Positions 1 to 6,544 of a stretch of 6,628 bases of DNA are shown here, piece by piece. The translations under genes and the position numbers were made by a program. The first letter of the stretch is position 1, and every line of letters begins with the position of its first letter. The notes beneath the pieces were generated by a model. It saw nothing but the letters and a program-made list of their open reading frames with translations. It was not told where the DNA came from and made no database searches. This stretch comes from an uncultured Peptococcaceae bacterium (GTDB taxonomy: Bacteria > Bacillota > Dehalobacteriia > UBA4068 > UBA4997), in assembly GCA_947626615.1 (NCBI GenBank), contig CANQSW010000075.1, forward strand, positions 1 to 6,628, given 5' to 3'.

Positions 1-2109
1 GCCATAGTCGCTTATGCCATAGATTATGCCAAAGTTGACGGCCTTGGCGCTGCGGCGCTCGGCCGAGGTCACGCTCTCTATCGGTTTGCCGAGCACCTCC
101 GCCGCCGTGCGCGCGTGGATATCCTCGTTGTTGAAGAAGCTCTGCCGCAGCACCTCGTCGCCGGAGATATGCGCCAGCACGCGCAGCTCTATCTGCGAAT
201 AATCCGCCGAAAGCAGTCGGCAGCCGGGTGAGGCGTGGAAAGCGCGGCGCAGCGTGCGCCCCATTTCCGTTCGCACCGGGATATTCTGCAAATTGGGGTC
301 GGTGGAAGAAAGCCGCCCGGTTTCGGTCACCGTCTGGTTGAACGTCGTGTGGATACGGCCGTCGGGGCGTATCAGCTCCTGCAGGCCCACGGCATAAGTG
401 CCGCGCAGCTTGCTGGCCGAGCGGTATTCCAATATCTTCCCGGCGATCTCATAGCCTCTGGCCGCCAGCTCCTCCAGCACCTCCACGTTGGTGGAATAGC
501 CGGTCTTGGTCTTTTTCAGAGCGGGAAGGCCCATATCGTCAAACAGTATCTCGCTCAACTGTTTGGGCGAATTGATATTGAATTCCCGCCCCGCCAGCTC
601 GTATATACGCGCGGCGGCCGCCTGCTCCAGCGCGCCGAACTCGGCGTCCAGCTCACGCAGCGTCGCGAGATCGGCCCGGATACCCGCCGCCTCCATTGCG
701 GCCAGAACGTCGGAAAGCGGCAGCTCCAGCTCGCGGTACAGCTTGGTCAGCTCCTCCTGCTCCAGCTTTTCCGTGATGATATTTTTAAGCTGCGGCAGGT
801 AGCTAAGCCCCAGCGCCGCCAGCTCCGCCGCCGTATGGGCCTTTTCCGCCGGCTTCGGCATATCCAGATAGACAGCGGCCAGATCCAGCGGCCCATAGCC
901 GCCCGCCGCCGGGTCCAGCAGATAGGCCGCCAGCGCCAGATCCTCCCGCTCGCCCGCCAGCCTTGGCCCGCCGCCATAGAGCAGCGCCGTTTGCAGCGGT
1001 TTGATATCGCAGCCCAGCAGCATTTTATCCGCCAGCCAGGCGGCGTTTTGCAGCAGCTCGTCCCGCCCGCAGACGAAGATTTCCGCCGGCTTTGCCGCGT
1101 CGGCCAGCGCGATACGGTCGCCGTAGGCGTTCAACAAAAGCTCCCGCGCCCCGGCCAAAGGCGCGGCGGGCGCGTCCGTCTCCTCGTAATGGGGAATTGC
1201 CGCGTTATCGGCGGAGATATTGCCCGCGGCCGGCGCTTCCTCCAGCGGCTTCAGCAGGCTGGCAAAGCCCAGGCGGCGGTAGATATCTATCAGCGGCTGG
1301 TTGGCGAAAAGCGGCTTTTCCGTATAGTCGTATTTGGCCAGATCGTCGAAGCCCGGCACGTCGCAGTCGATGATCGCCAGCTGCCGCGAGAGCAGCGCGC
1401 TCTCTCTGCCCTCCGCCAGCTTTTTGTGCAGAGCCTTGGCGGCGATATTATCTATATTGGCCAATACGTTGTCCAGATCGTGATATTCGGCCAAAAGTTT
1501 CAGCGCGGTCTTTTCGCCGATGCCGGCCACGCCGGGGATATTATCCGAAGCGTCGCCCATAAGCGCCTTTAAGTCGATCATCTGCGCCGGCGAGAGACCG
1601 TAATGCTCCAGCAGAGCCGCTTCGTCCCAAACCTCGGTGACGCTTATGCCCTTTTTCGTCATAATAACGCGGATATTCGGCTCGATCAGCTGATAGCTGT
1701 CGCGGTCGCCGGTCAGTATCAGCGCTTCGCCGCCGGAGCGCGCCGTCTTTTTGGCCAGCGTACCGATGATATCGTCGGCCTCATAGCCCGCCAGCTCCTC
1801 CCAGACGACGCCCATCGCCTCCAGCATCTGCTTGCAGAGCTCAAACTGGGGCGAAAGTTCGCTCGGCGTGGCGGCGCGCTGCCCTTTATAGTCCGCGTAC
1901 ATTTCGGTGCGGAAGGTGCGGCGGCTTTTATCGAAGCAGACGGCCACGCGGCCTGGTTTAACGTCGGCCATGATGTGATTGAACATGACGGCGAAGCCGT
2001 AGACGGCGTTGGTGTATTCGCCGTGCGCGTTGGTGAGCAGCGGCAGAGCGAAAAAGGCCCGGTGCAGCAGAGAGCTGCCGTCTACGATCAGAAATTTGGC
2101 GTTTGACAT
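1..2109 (-). CDS. polA: DNA polymerase I, 5' part (C-terminus beyond window)
   Basis: Family A DNA polymerase for Okazaki-fragment maturation and repair gap filling. The gene starts at the ATG at 2107-2109 and runs off the left edge after 703 residues of an expected 850-900. The 5' nuclease domain (about 1-290) keeps the metal-binding acidic residues: D10, D60, D112/D113, D135/D137, D186 and D189. A proofreading-like domain follows (about 320-440) but has no recognisable Exo I Asp-x-Glu motif; GCDIK (366-370) and LALAAYLLDP (391-400) align with the inactive version found in Bacillus-type Pol I. The polymerase domain shows TGRLSSTDPNLQNIPVR (597-613), motif A DYSQIELR (636-643, D636 metal ligand) and motif B RRSAKAVNFGIIYG (685-698). 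F693 sits where E. coli has F762. The catalytic VHDE motif lies outside the window. The reading frame is uninterrupted. Seen: motifs and frame; known: domain roles; inferred: no proofreading. Confidence 0.97.
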   Translation of the reverse strand, partial: MSNAKFLIVDGSSLLHRAFFALPLLTNAHGEYTNAVYGFAVMFNHIMADVKPGRVAVCFDKSRRTFRTEMYADYKGQRAATPSELSPQFELCKQMLEAMGVVWEELAGYEADDIIGTLAKKTARSGGEALILTGDRDSYQLIEPNIRVIMTKKGISVTEVWDEAALLEHYGLSPAQMIDLKALMGDASDNIPGVAGIGEKTALKLLAEYHDLDNVLANIDNIAAKALHKKLAEGRESALLSRQLAIIDCDVPGFDDLAKYDYTEKPLFANQPLIDIYRRLGFASLLKPLEEAPAAGNISADNAAIPHYEETDAPAAPLAGARELLLNAYGDRIALADAAKPAEIFVCGRDELLQNAAWLADKMLLGCDIKPLQTALLYGGGPRLAGEREDLALAAYLLDPAAGGYGPLDLAAVYLDMPKPAEKAHTAAELAALGLSYLPQLKNIITEKLEQEELTKLYRELELPLSDVLAAMEAAGIRADLATLRELDAEFGALEQAAAARIYELAGREFNINSPKQLSEILFDDMGLPALKKTKTGYSTNVEVLEELAARGYEIAGKILEYRSASKLRGTYAVGLQELIRPDGRIHTTFNQTVTETGRLSSTDPNLQNIPVRTEMGRTLRRAFHASPGCRLLSADYSQIELRVLAHISGDEVLRQSFFNNEDIHARTAAEVLGKPIESVTSAERRSAKAVNFGIIYGISDYG

Positions 2110-2114
2110 CGCGA

Positions 2115-2120
2115 CACCTC
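2115..2120 (-). promoter_or_regulatory. Ribosome binding site of polA
   Basis: GAGGTG on the minus strand lies five bases before the ATG of polA. It supports the start at 2109, whose product opens with the family-typical LIVDGSSLLHRAFFALP. Confidence 0.6.
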
Positions 2121-2151
2121 GCAGAATATTCGCTAAAATTACTTGAAATTA

Positions 2152-2179
2152 CAAAAACAGAGCGCGGCTTGCCGCGCTC
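2152..2179 (-). terminator. Rho-independent terminator after yebC
   Basis: On the minus strand an eight-pair GC-rich stem (GAGCGCGG / CCGCGCTC) with a CAAG loop is followed at once by TGTTTTTG. The stem begins 22 bases beyond the native-frame yebC stop at 2202-2204. It lies 42 bases upstream of the polA start, so it should separate yebC from polA unless there is read-through. On the plus strand no T-run follows, so it is probably one-directional. Confidence 0.85.
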
Positions 2180-2184
2180 CGTGT

Positions 2185-2895
2185 CTAGCAGCTAATAGAG
2201 CTCAAATATCCAGCTTCTCGATCAGCTCTTCCGGGATATCGGCGTTGCTGTATACGTTCTGGGTATCGTCGTAATCCTCCAGCTTGCCGAGCAGGGTCAA
2301 CACCTTCTGGGCCGTATCCTCGTCGGTTATCCTCCACCGCGTTCTTCACGGCTTCCAGCTCGTCCGGCGCGGTGATTATCTCGATCTGTTCATCGTCGGG
2401 GATAACGTCCTCCGCCCCGGCGTCCAACGCCGCCAGCATCAGCTCGTCGGGATCGACTCCCTCCGCCGCCACCGTCAGGCGGCCCTTGCGCTCGAACATA
2501 TAGGAGACGCAGCCCGTCTCGCCCAGGTTGCCGTTGTTGCGCGAGAAAAGATAGCGGATATCGCTGGCCACGCGGTTGCGGTTATCCGTTAGAAGCTCGA
2601 CCATGATAGCCACGCCGCCCGCGCCGTAGCCCTCGTAGACGATCTCGTCGTAGGCCACGCCCTCAAGGTTGCCGGCGGCCTTCTGAATGGCGCGGTTCAC
2701 GTTATCCATCGGCATATTGGCGGCCTTGGCCTTCTGTATGCACAGACGCAGCCGGAAGTTGGCGTTCGGGTCGGCGCCGGACTGCCGCACCGCCACGAAT
2801 ATCTCCTTGGAGATCTGCGTGAACACCTTGGCGCGCGCCGCGTCGGCCTTGCCCTTCTTATATTTGATAGTTGACCATTTGTTATGACCTGACAT
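2185..2895 (-). CDS. yebC: YebC/TACO1-family protein with frameshifted C-terminus
   Basis: YebC/TACO1 proteins (about 240-250 residues, three domains) have been described as transcriptional regulators and, more recently, as ribosome-associated factors helping translation through difficult stretches such as polyproline. The N-terminus MSGHNKWSTIKYKKGKAD is diagnostic. Other family blocks are ADPNANFRLRLCIQKAKAANMP, YDEIVYEGYGAGGVAIMVE, LTDNRNR and GNLGETGCVSYMFERKG. The start at 2895 is preferred over the upstream TTG at 2916 because GGAGGG stands five bases before it and the family begins MxGHxKW. The literal product is 236 residues, but only 1-190 match the family. After EAVKNAVEDN the frame yields an arginine-, glycine- and proline-rich tail unlike YebC. 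The expected C-terminus lies in another frame (2202-2330), and the normal block around AEVTM-P is absent. Domain 3 is therefore broken. A sequencing or assembly error is possible. Confidence 0.9.
   Translation of the reverse strand: MSGHNKWSTIKYKKGKADAARAKVFTQISKEIFVAVRQSGADPNANFRLRLCIQKAKAANMPMDNVNRAIQKAAGNLEGVAYDEIVYEGYGAGGVAIMVELLTDNRNRVASDIRYLFSRNNGNLGETGCVSYMFERKGRLTVAAEGVDPDELMLAALDAGAEDVIPDDEQIEIITAPDELEAVKNAVEDNRRGYGPEGVDPARQAGGLRRYPERIQQRRYPGRADREAGYLSSISC
2202..2330 (-). pseudogene. yebC: Out-of-frame true C-terminus of yebC
   Basis: Read in the shifted frame, this segment encodes 42 residues and a TGA. It opens ITDEDTAQKVLTLL and contains KLEDYDDTQNVYSNADI, the standard YebC ending in which an LED-DDVQNVYHN-like block is conserved. 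Start to this stop is 694 bases, which is 3n+1, so restoring the frame needs about 56, 59 or 62 missing bases. Family spacing between EAVK-ALE and TDED is about 20 residues longer than here, which fits such a deletion near 2325-2336. Seen: both frames and their family matches; inferred: deletion size. Confidence 0.8.
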
Positions 2896-2900
2896 ATTTA

Positions 2901-2906
2901 CCCTCC
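2901..2906 (-). promoter_or_regulatory. Ribosome binding site that fixes the yebC start
   Basis: GGAGGG on the minus strand ends five bases before the ATG at 2893-2895. The in-frame TTG at 2916 would place this site inside the coding region, so the ATG is the better start. Confidence 0.75.
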
Positions 2907-2931
2907 GCAAAACCAAATCTTTTATTAAATT

Positions 2932-2960
2932 ATTTTAACCCAAAACTCGTCCGCTGTAAA
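2932..2960 (-). promoter_or_regulatory. Sigma-A-type promoter of yebC
   Basis: On the minus strand TTTACA (2955-2960) and TAAAAT (2932-2937) are separated by exactly 17 bases; each matches consensus at five of six positions. Transcription would start near 2925, about 30 bases before the yebC ATG and just upstream of its ribosome binding site. The promoter lies between the yunB stop and yebC, so vegetative yebC expression need not depend on yunB. Confidence 0.75.
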
Positions 2961-2978
2961 GGGTTTAGGCAAATTTTA

Positions 2979-3671
2979 TCACTTTTCCCCGCCGGAAATA
3001 AGGCCGGATAAGCCTTCCGCCGCCCCGCCGAAGCTCAGATACGTATCGGGTATCGGCCCGACGATCACGCTTTCCACTATGGGGAGGGTGTCGGTTATTT
3101 CGGTGAACGTCGTCTGAAAGGGCAGCAGGATACCGACGTCCACCGTGATATCCAGCATAACGGTGTGTTTGGTCTGGTTGATGCCGGCGGCGGTGAATTC
3201 ATCGTGGATATCGGTGGCGACCGAACCAAGCGGCAGCAGCGCCACCACCAGATTCGGGCCGCTGTCCGCCAGCAGCACGTTGCCCGTCAAAAGGCCCAGC
3301 GGCACTTCGATATCGCTGCGGGAAAGATTGCTCAATTTTTCCTCCAGATCGCGGGCGATGGACGTGACCAGCCGCGTGATCTTCACGGTATCCGGCTGCA
3401 TCAGCGTGACCTGGCCGTTTGCGTCGGTGGAAACGTTGATCAGCTGTTGATAGGCCACGCCGTTGCCGAGCTGATCGTAGACGGCCTCGTTGATCAGCCG
3501 CACCACCGCCAGATGCACCCGCTGCGCCGCCACCTTCTCCGCGATTGGCCGAAGAGAAGCGTCCAGCAGCACGCAGCCGCCGATAAGGCAGACGGATACG
3601 GCCAGCAGCAGCGGCCAAAAAACGGCCCGCCGCCGGCGTCCGAAGCCCTGATTCTTCAGCGCGCTGCGCAT
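2979..3671 (-). CDS. yunB: Sporulation protein YunB
   Basis: YunB is a membrane-anchored sporulation protein; in Bacillus subtilis it belongs to the mother-cell sigma-E regulon and its loss lowers sporulation. Its biochemical role is not settled. This product has 230 residues, slightly shorter than the roughly 250 of B. subtilis. A basic N-terminus (GRRRR, 11-15) precedes one membrane segment (about 16-36), leaving the rest outside the cytoplasm. Family blocks follow: LRPIAEKVAAQRV (40-52), INEAV (60-64), VPLGLLTGNVLLADSGPNLVV (123-143, recognised in parts), AGINQTKH (162-169) and VESVIVGPIPDTY (199-211). The ATG at 3669-3671 follows GGGTGAGG closely. The sequence IGGC (30-33) resembles a lipobox only weakly. 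The gene is divergent from the PBP and upstream of yebC, with a 83-base gap holding the yebC promoter. No clear terminator follows it. Confidence 0.93.
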   Translation of the reverse strand: MRSALKNQGFGRRRRAVFWPLLLAVSVCLIGGCVLLDASLRPIAEKVAAQRVHLAVVRLINEAVYDQLGNGVAYQQLINVSTDANGQVTLMQPDTVKITRLVTSIARDLEEKLSNLSRSDIEVPLGLLTGNVLLADSGPNLVVALLPLGSVATDIHDEFTAAGINQTKHTVMLDITVDVGILLPFQTTFTEITDTLPIVESVIVGPIPDTYLSFGGAAEGLSGLISGGEK

Positions 3672-3703
3672 AGCCTCACCCGCCGTTTGCCATTATTCTT
3701 AAA

Positions 3704-3731
3704 ACACTATGCCGCGGCCTTTTTTTTATAC
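3704..3731 (-). promoter_or_regulatory. Possible sigma-E promoter of yunB
   Basis: On the minus strand GTATA (3727-3731) fits the sigma-E -35 pattern GHATA, and CATAGTGT (3704-3711) keeps CATA and the last T of the -10 pattern CATACAHT. The spacer is close to the usual 13-15 bases, depending on how the -35 is bounded. Transcription would start near 3697, leaving a leader of about 26 bases with a ribosome binding site. The known sigma-E control of yunB in B. subtilis supports the reading. The -10 match is only five of eight. Confidence 0.4.
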
Positions 3732-3745
3732 CCTATTTACGGGTA
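3729..3745. repeat. Short inverted repeat between divergent promoters
   Basis: TACCC and GGGTA form five-base arms around a seven-base centre (TATTTAC). The repeat overlaps the proposed yunB -35 and lies ten bases upstream of the PBP -35, a position where an operator could act on both. Arms this short can arise by chance, and no regulator is known for it. Confidence 0.25.
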
Positions 3746-3754
3746 GGAAAAATA

Positions 3755-3783
3755 TTGCCAGCGGCTTTTTCTTGTGCTATACT
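3755..3783 (+). promoter_or_regulatory. Sigma-A-type promoter of the PBP gene
   Basis: TTGCCA (3755-3760) and TATACT (3778-3783) are spaced by exactly 17 bases, each one mismatch from consensus. Transcription would start near 3790, giving a leader of about 70 bases before the ATG at 3861. This is one of the clearest promoters in the window and implies vegetative expression of the PBP. Confidence 0.8.
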
Positions 3784-3791
3784 TATGATGA

Positions 3792-3835
3792 CGGCTTATG
3801 CCGCCTGCCAGAAGGTATTCCGGCGCGCTCGCGCC
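3792..3835 (+). other. Two small stem-loops in the PBP mRNA leader
   Basis: CGGC-TTAT-GCCG (3792-3803) and GGCGC-GCTC-GCGCC (3822-3835) could each fold in the leader, both upstream of the ribosome binding site. Neither is followed by a T-run, so they do not look like an attenuator, and no known riboswitch class is recognised. They may stabilise the mRNA or mean nothing. Confidence 0.3.
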
Positions 3836-3847
3836 ATGTGATATTGC

Positions 3848-3853
3848 AGGAGG
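3848..3853 (+). promoter_or_regulatory. Ribosome binding site that fixes the PBP start
   Basis: A perfect AGGAGG stands seven bases before the ATG at 3861. An in-frame ATG at 3798 would add 21 residues but has no such site, lies only just downstream of the predicted transcription start, and would place the Shine-Dalgarno inside the gene. The start at 3861 is therefore chosen. Confidence 0.9.
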
Positions 3854-3860
3854 TATAGAA

Positions 3861-6533
3861 ATGACAACTGACAACAAACGGCCCGGCCAGGACGCGGCAG
3901 CGCCCGCCCCCTCTGCCGCCGCCAAACGCCCCAAAAAGAAACGCAAGCTGCGGAAAGGGCGCGTCGCTATCGCCATACTCTCCGTTTTGCTGCTCTGCGT
4001 GATCGTGGCCGGCGTGGCCACCGCGGCTTACGTGGCCATGGTGCTGAAGGATCTGCCGGACTGGGACGAGACCGTGCTCCTCTCCGACAAAACGACCTTC
4101 CTCTATGATGCGAACGGCGAACTGTTCTCGGAGCTGCACTCCAGCGAGAACCGCACCTACGTGACGCTGGACGATATGCCGCCCTATCTGGTGGACGCCT
4201 TCCTCGCCACCGAGGATACGCGCTTCTATAAACACCACGGCATCGACATAATCCGTATCGGCGGCGCGCTGCTGGCGGATATACGCTCCGGCGGCGCTTC
4301 GCAGGGAGCCAGCACCATAACCATGCAGCTGGCGCGCACGGCGATTCTGAACGATTATGACAAGAAGCTGGCCAGAAAGATCAAAGAGGCCGTGCTGGCC
4401 CTGCAGCTGGAAAACGAATATTCCAAGGACGAGATACTGGCGCTCTATCTGAACGAGATCTACTTCGGCCACAGCGCCTATGGCGTGCAGGCCGCCAGCC
4501 AGACGCTGTTTGGCAAGGACGTGCAGGATATCGACATGGCCGAAGCGGCGACGCTGGTGGGCACCGTCCGCAACCCGAAGATCTATTCGCCGCTCTATGA
4601 CCCCGAAGCCTCGGACAAGGTGAAGCGGCAGGTGCTGAAGAACCTGAGCGAATATACGAATAAATACGCCGCCGCCGACATCGAAGCGGCCAAGGAAGAA
4701 ATCGTGCAGACGGGCGAATCCGCCTACACCGCCGAATATAACCACCCGTGGTATACCGACTACGTGATCGACGTGGCCGAGGATATCCTGACGGAACAGG
4801 GCTATGAGGCGGCCTCTATCTACACCGGCGGCTTCCGCATCTACACCACGCTGAACGAGCGGGTGCAGACGCTGATGGAGGAAGCCTACGCCAACGCCGA
4901 AAACTTCCCCGAAACGTATTCAGCGGATAACGTGGAAAGCGCCATGGTGGTGCTCTCCGCCGACAACAGCTCGATACTCGGCCTGGTGGGCGGCCGCGAA
5001 TACGCCACCCGCCGCGGCTACAACCGCGCCACCGGCATGAAGCGGCAGCCCGGCTCCACCTTTAAGCCCGTGGCCGATTACGCGCCGGCTATCGAAGCCG
5101 GCTACGCCCCCGCCACCGTGGTGAACGACGTGCGCACCACCTTTGGCGGCAACTGGACGCCCGTAAACTATGACGGCTCTTATCGCGGCGTCATCTCGAT
5201 GCGCACGGCCTGCCAGCAATCCGTCAACGTCGCCAGCGTCAAGATATTGCAGCTGGCCACCGTGCCGGCCTCGCTGCAAATGCTGAGCAAGCTGGGCATA
5301 GACCTCTCCGAGCAGGACAACAATCTGAGTATCGCGCTGGGCGGCATCACCTACGGCGTCTCGCCGCTGCAAATGGCCGGCGCCTACGCGACGTTCGCTA
5401 ACAGCGGCGTATACACCAAACCCTGGTGTATCAGCCGCATCGAAGATACCTCCGGCCAGGTCATCTATGAATCCGAGCTGGAGCAGAACGTGGCCATGAA
5501 GGAAACGACGGCCTATCTCGTCACCGATATGCTGCGCACCGTTACCACCTCCGGCACGGGCACGAGAGCCCAGCTGCCCAACCGCGACGTGGCCTCCAAA
5601 ACAGGCACCGTGCAGCTGCCCGACCTCGATTACTTCAAGGGCCTGAACGGCAACCGCGACGCCTGGTTCGCCGCCTTCACGCCAGAAATGGTGGGCGTGG
5701 TCTGGATGGGCTATGACAACGACAAGGACGAAAACGGCAAGGTGCAGTATCTGCGCCAGATCTACGGCGGCAAATATCCGGCCCAGATCTGGAAATACGT
5801 TATCGGCGGCGCGAGCACGGAGCTGCCCGGCTCCCGCTTCACCCGCCCGGCCGGCATCGTCGCGCTGACGGTGGACGCTTACACCGGTATGCTGCCCTCG
5901 GAGACCACCACCAAAACGGTGACCGAGCTTTTCGACAAGGATCACGTTCCCACCACGACGGGCGAGGCTGCCAGCTCCGTGATCATCTGCACCGAGAGCA
6001 AGCTGCTGGCCAACGAATATTGCCCGGAGACATCGGCTATATACCTCGTTGCGGAGCCTGACCCGAACAATCAGGTGATGACCGGCAACGCGGCCCTGCC
6101 TTCGACCTATTGCACCATACACAGCGCGCCGGAGGTAACTGATATGCCCAGCGTCGGCGGCGAGACCGTCACCGGCCCCAACACCGACCCCGAGCCGCCC
6201 TCCGGCAATCAGTCGCTGGCCGCGCCGACCAACGTTTCCGCCGAAAAGCGCACCAACACGGCCGCTTACGTCAAATGGAGCAACAGCAATTCCGGCAGCC
6301 TGAAATATCAGGTGGAATACTGGGAGGGCGCGGGCGCGCATAGCAGTATCACCACCTATTTCACCGATCTGGTCGTCTCCAACCTGAACGCAACGGGCAC
6401 TTACAGCTTCCGCGTGCGGGCGCTGACCGACGCCGAAGACGCTTACAGCCCGTGGTCGGAGACCGCGACGCTGACGCTGGCGACGCCAGCCGCTCCGGCC
6501 GAACCGGCAGAGCCGGCCGAACCGGCGGCATAA
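3861..6533 (+). CDS. Class A penicillin-binding protein (PBP1A-type) with FN3 domain
   Basis: A bifunctional enzyme that polymerises lipid II into glycan strands and cross-links their stem peptides outside the membrane. The 890-residue product has a lysine/arginine-rich cytoplasmic tail (about 22-34), one membrane segment (about 34-62), a GT51 glycosyltransferase domain (about 80-250) and a transpeptidase domain (about 355-650). GT51 motifs are ATEDTRFYKHHG (116-127, catalytic E118), QGASTITMQLAR (148-159), RKIKEAVLALQLE (172-184, second glutamate E176) and LYLNEIYFG (195-203). Transpeptidase motifs are GSTFK (398-402, nucleophile S399), SVN (454-456) and KTGTV (580-584), where valine replaces the more usual threonine. 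A segment with C710, C721, C751 and H754 follows, then a fibronectin type III domain (about 786-875) and an Ala-Glu-Pro tail. It is divergent from yunB and monocistronic, ended by its own terminator. Similar to ponA/mrcA products; no symbol is assigned because paralogues are common. Confidence 0.96.
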   Translation: MTTDNKRPGQDAAAPAPSAAAKRPKKKRKLRKGRVAIAILSVLLLCVIVAGVATAAYVAMVLKDLPDWDETVLLSDKTTFLYDANGELFSELHSSENRTYVTLDDMPPYLVDAFLATEDTRFYKHHGIDIIRIGGALLADIRSGGASQGASTITMQLARTAILNDYDKKLARKIKEAVLALQLENEYSKDEILALYLNEIYFGHSAYGVQAASQTLFGKDVQDIDMAEAATLVGTVRNPKIYSPLYDPEASDKVKRQVLKNLSEYTNKYAAADIEAAKEEIVQTGESAYTAEYNHPWYTDYVIDVAEDILTEQGYEAASIYTGGFRIYTTLNERVQTLMEEAYANAENFPETYSADNVESAMVVLSADNSSILGLVGGREYATRRGYNRATGMKRQPGSTFKPVADYAPAIEAGYAPATVVNDVRTTFGGNWTPVNYDGSYRGVISMRTACQQSVNVASVKILQLATVPASLQMLSKLGIDLSEQDNNLSIALGGITYGVSPLQMAGAYATFANSGVYTKPWCISRIEDTSGQVIYESELEQNVAMKETTAYLVTDMLRTVTTSGTGTRAQLPNRDVASKTGTVQLPDLDYFKGLNGNRDAWFAAFTPEMVGVVWMGYDNDKDENGKVQYLRQIYGGKYPAQIWKYVIGGASTELPGSRFTRPAGIVALTVDAYTGMLPSETTTKTVTELFDKDHVPTTTGEAASSVIICTESKLLANEYCPETSAIYLVAEPDPNNQVMTGNAALPSTYCTIHSAPEVTDMPSVGGETVTGPNTDPEPPSGNQSLAAPTNVSAEKRTNTAAYVKWSNSNSGSLKYQVEYWEGAGAHSSITTYFTDLVVSNLNATGTYSFRVRALTDAEDAYSPWSETATLTLATPAAPAEPAEPAEPAA
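6498..6524 (+). repeat. Three 9-base repeats coding Ala-Glu-Pro
   Basis: Three tandem nine-base units (GCCGAACCG, GCAGAGCCG, GCCGAACCG) encode the Ala-Glu-Pro triplets at residues 880-888, just before the PBP stop. The first and third are identical. Pro/Ala/Glu tails are common on extracytoplasmic PBPs, and unit number may vary by slippage without changing frame. Confidence 0.6.
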
Positions 6534-6544
6534 CTAACGACCGC

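Noticed and set aside
235..2106. Long plus-strand open frames opposite polA (445 and 167 residues)
   Set aside because: They are antisense to a clearly recognised polA, rich in Arg, Gln, Leu and Gly, match no family I know, and lack convincing ribosome binding sites. GC-rich codon use in polA explains the scarcity of stops.
2185..2330. Programmed ribosomal frameshift in yebC
   Set aside because: There is no convincing slippery heptamer at the break, and a conserved block of about 20 residues is absent from all frames, which frameshifting alone cannot explain.
2896..2916. Upstream TTG start for yebC, adding seven residues
   Set aside because: It would bury the GGAGGG ribosome binding site in the coding region and add residues absent from the family, which begins MxGHxKW.
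3711..3727. GCCGCGGC palindrome followed by T-run as a plus-strand terminator
   Set aside because: The palindrome has no loop of usable size, and no plus-strand gene ends upstream; the T-run is better read as part of the yunB promoter spacer on the other strand.
3798..3860. Upstream ATG start for the PBP, adding 21 residues
   Set aside because: It lies only a few bases after the predicted transcription start and has no ribosome binding site, whereas AGGAGG directly precedes the ATG at 3861.
118..4787. Eleven GATATC sites seen by eye, about ten times the count expected near 60% GC
   Set aside because: All eleven lie in frame as the codon pair GAT-ATC (Asp-Ile) of the recognised genes, on both strands, so codon and codon-pair preference explains them better than a DNA signal.
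3783..6341. Long minus-strand open frames opposite the PBP gene (320 and 473 residues)
   Set aside because: They are antisense shadows with Gly, His, Ala and Val-rich low-information sequence and no recognisable domain, while the plus strand carries every class A PBP motif.
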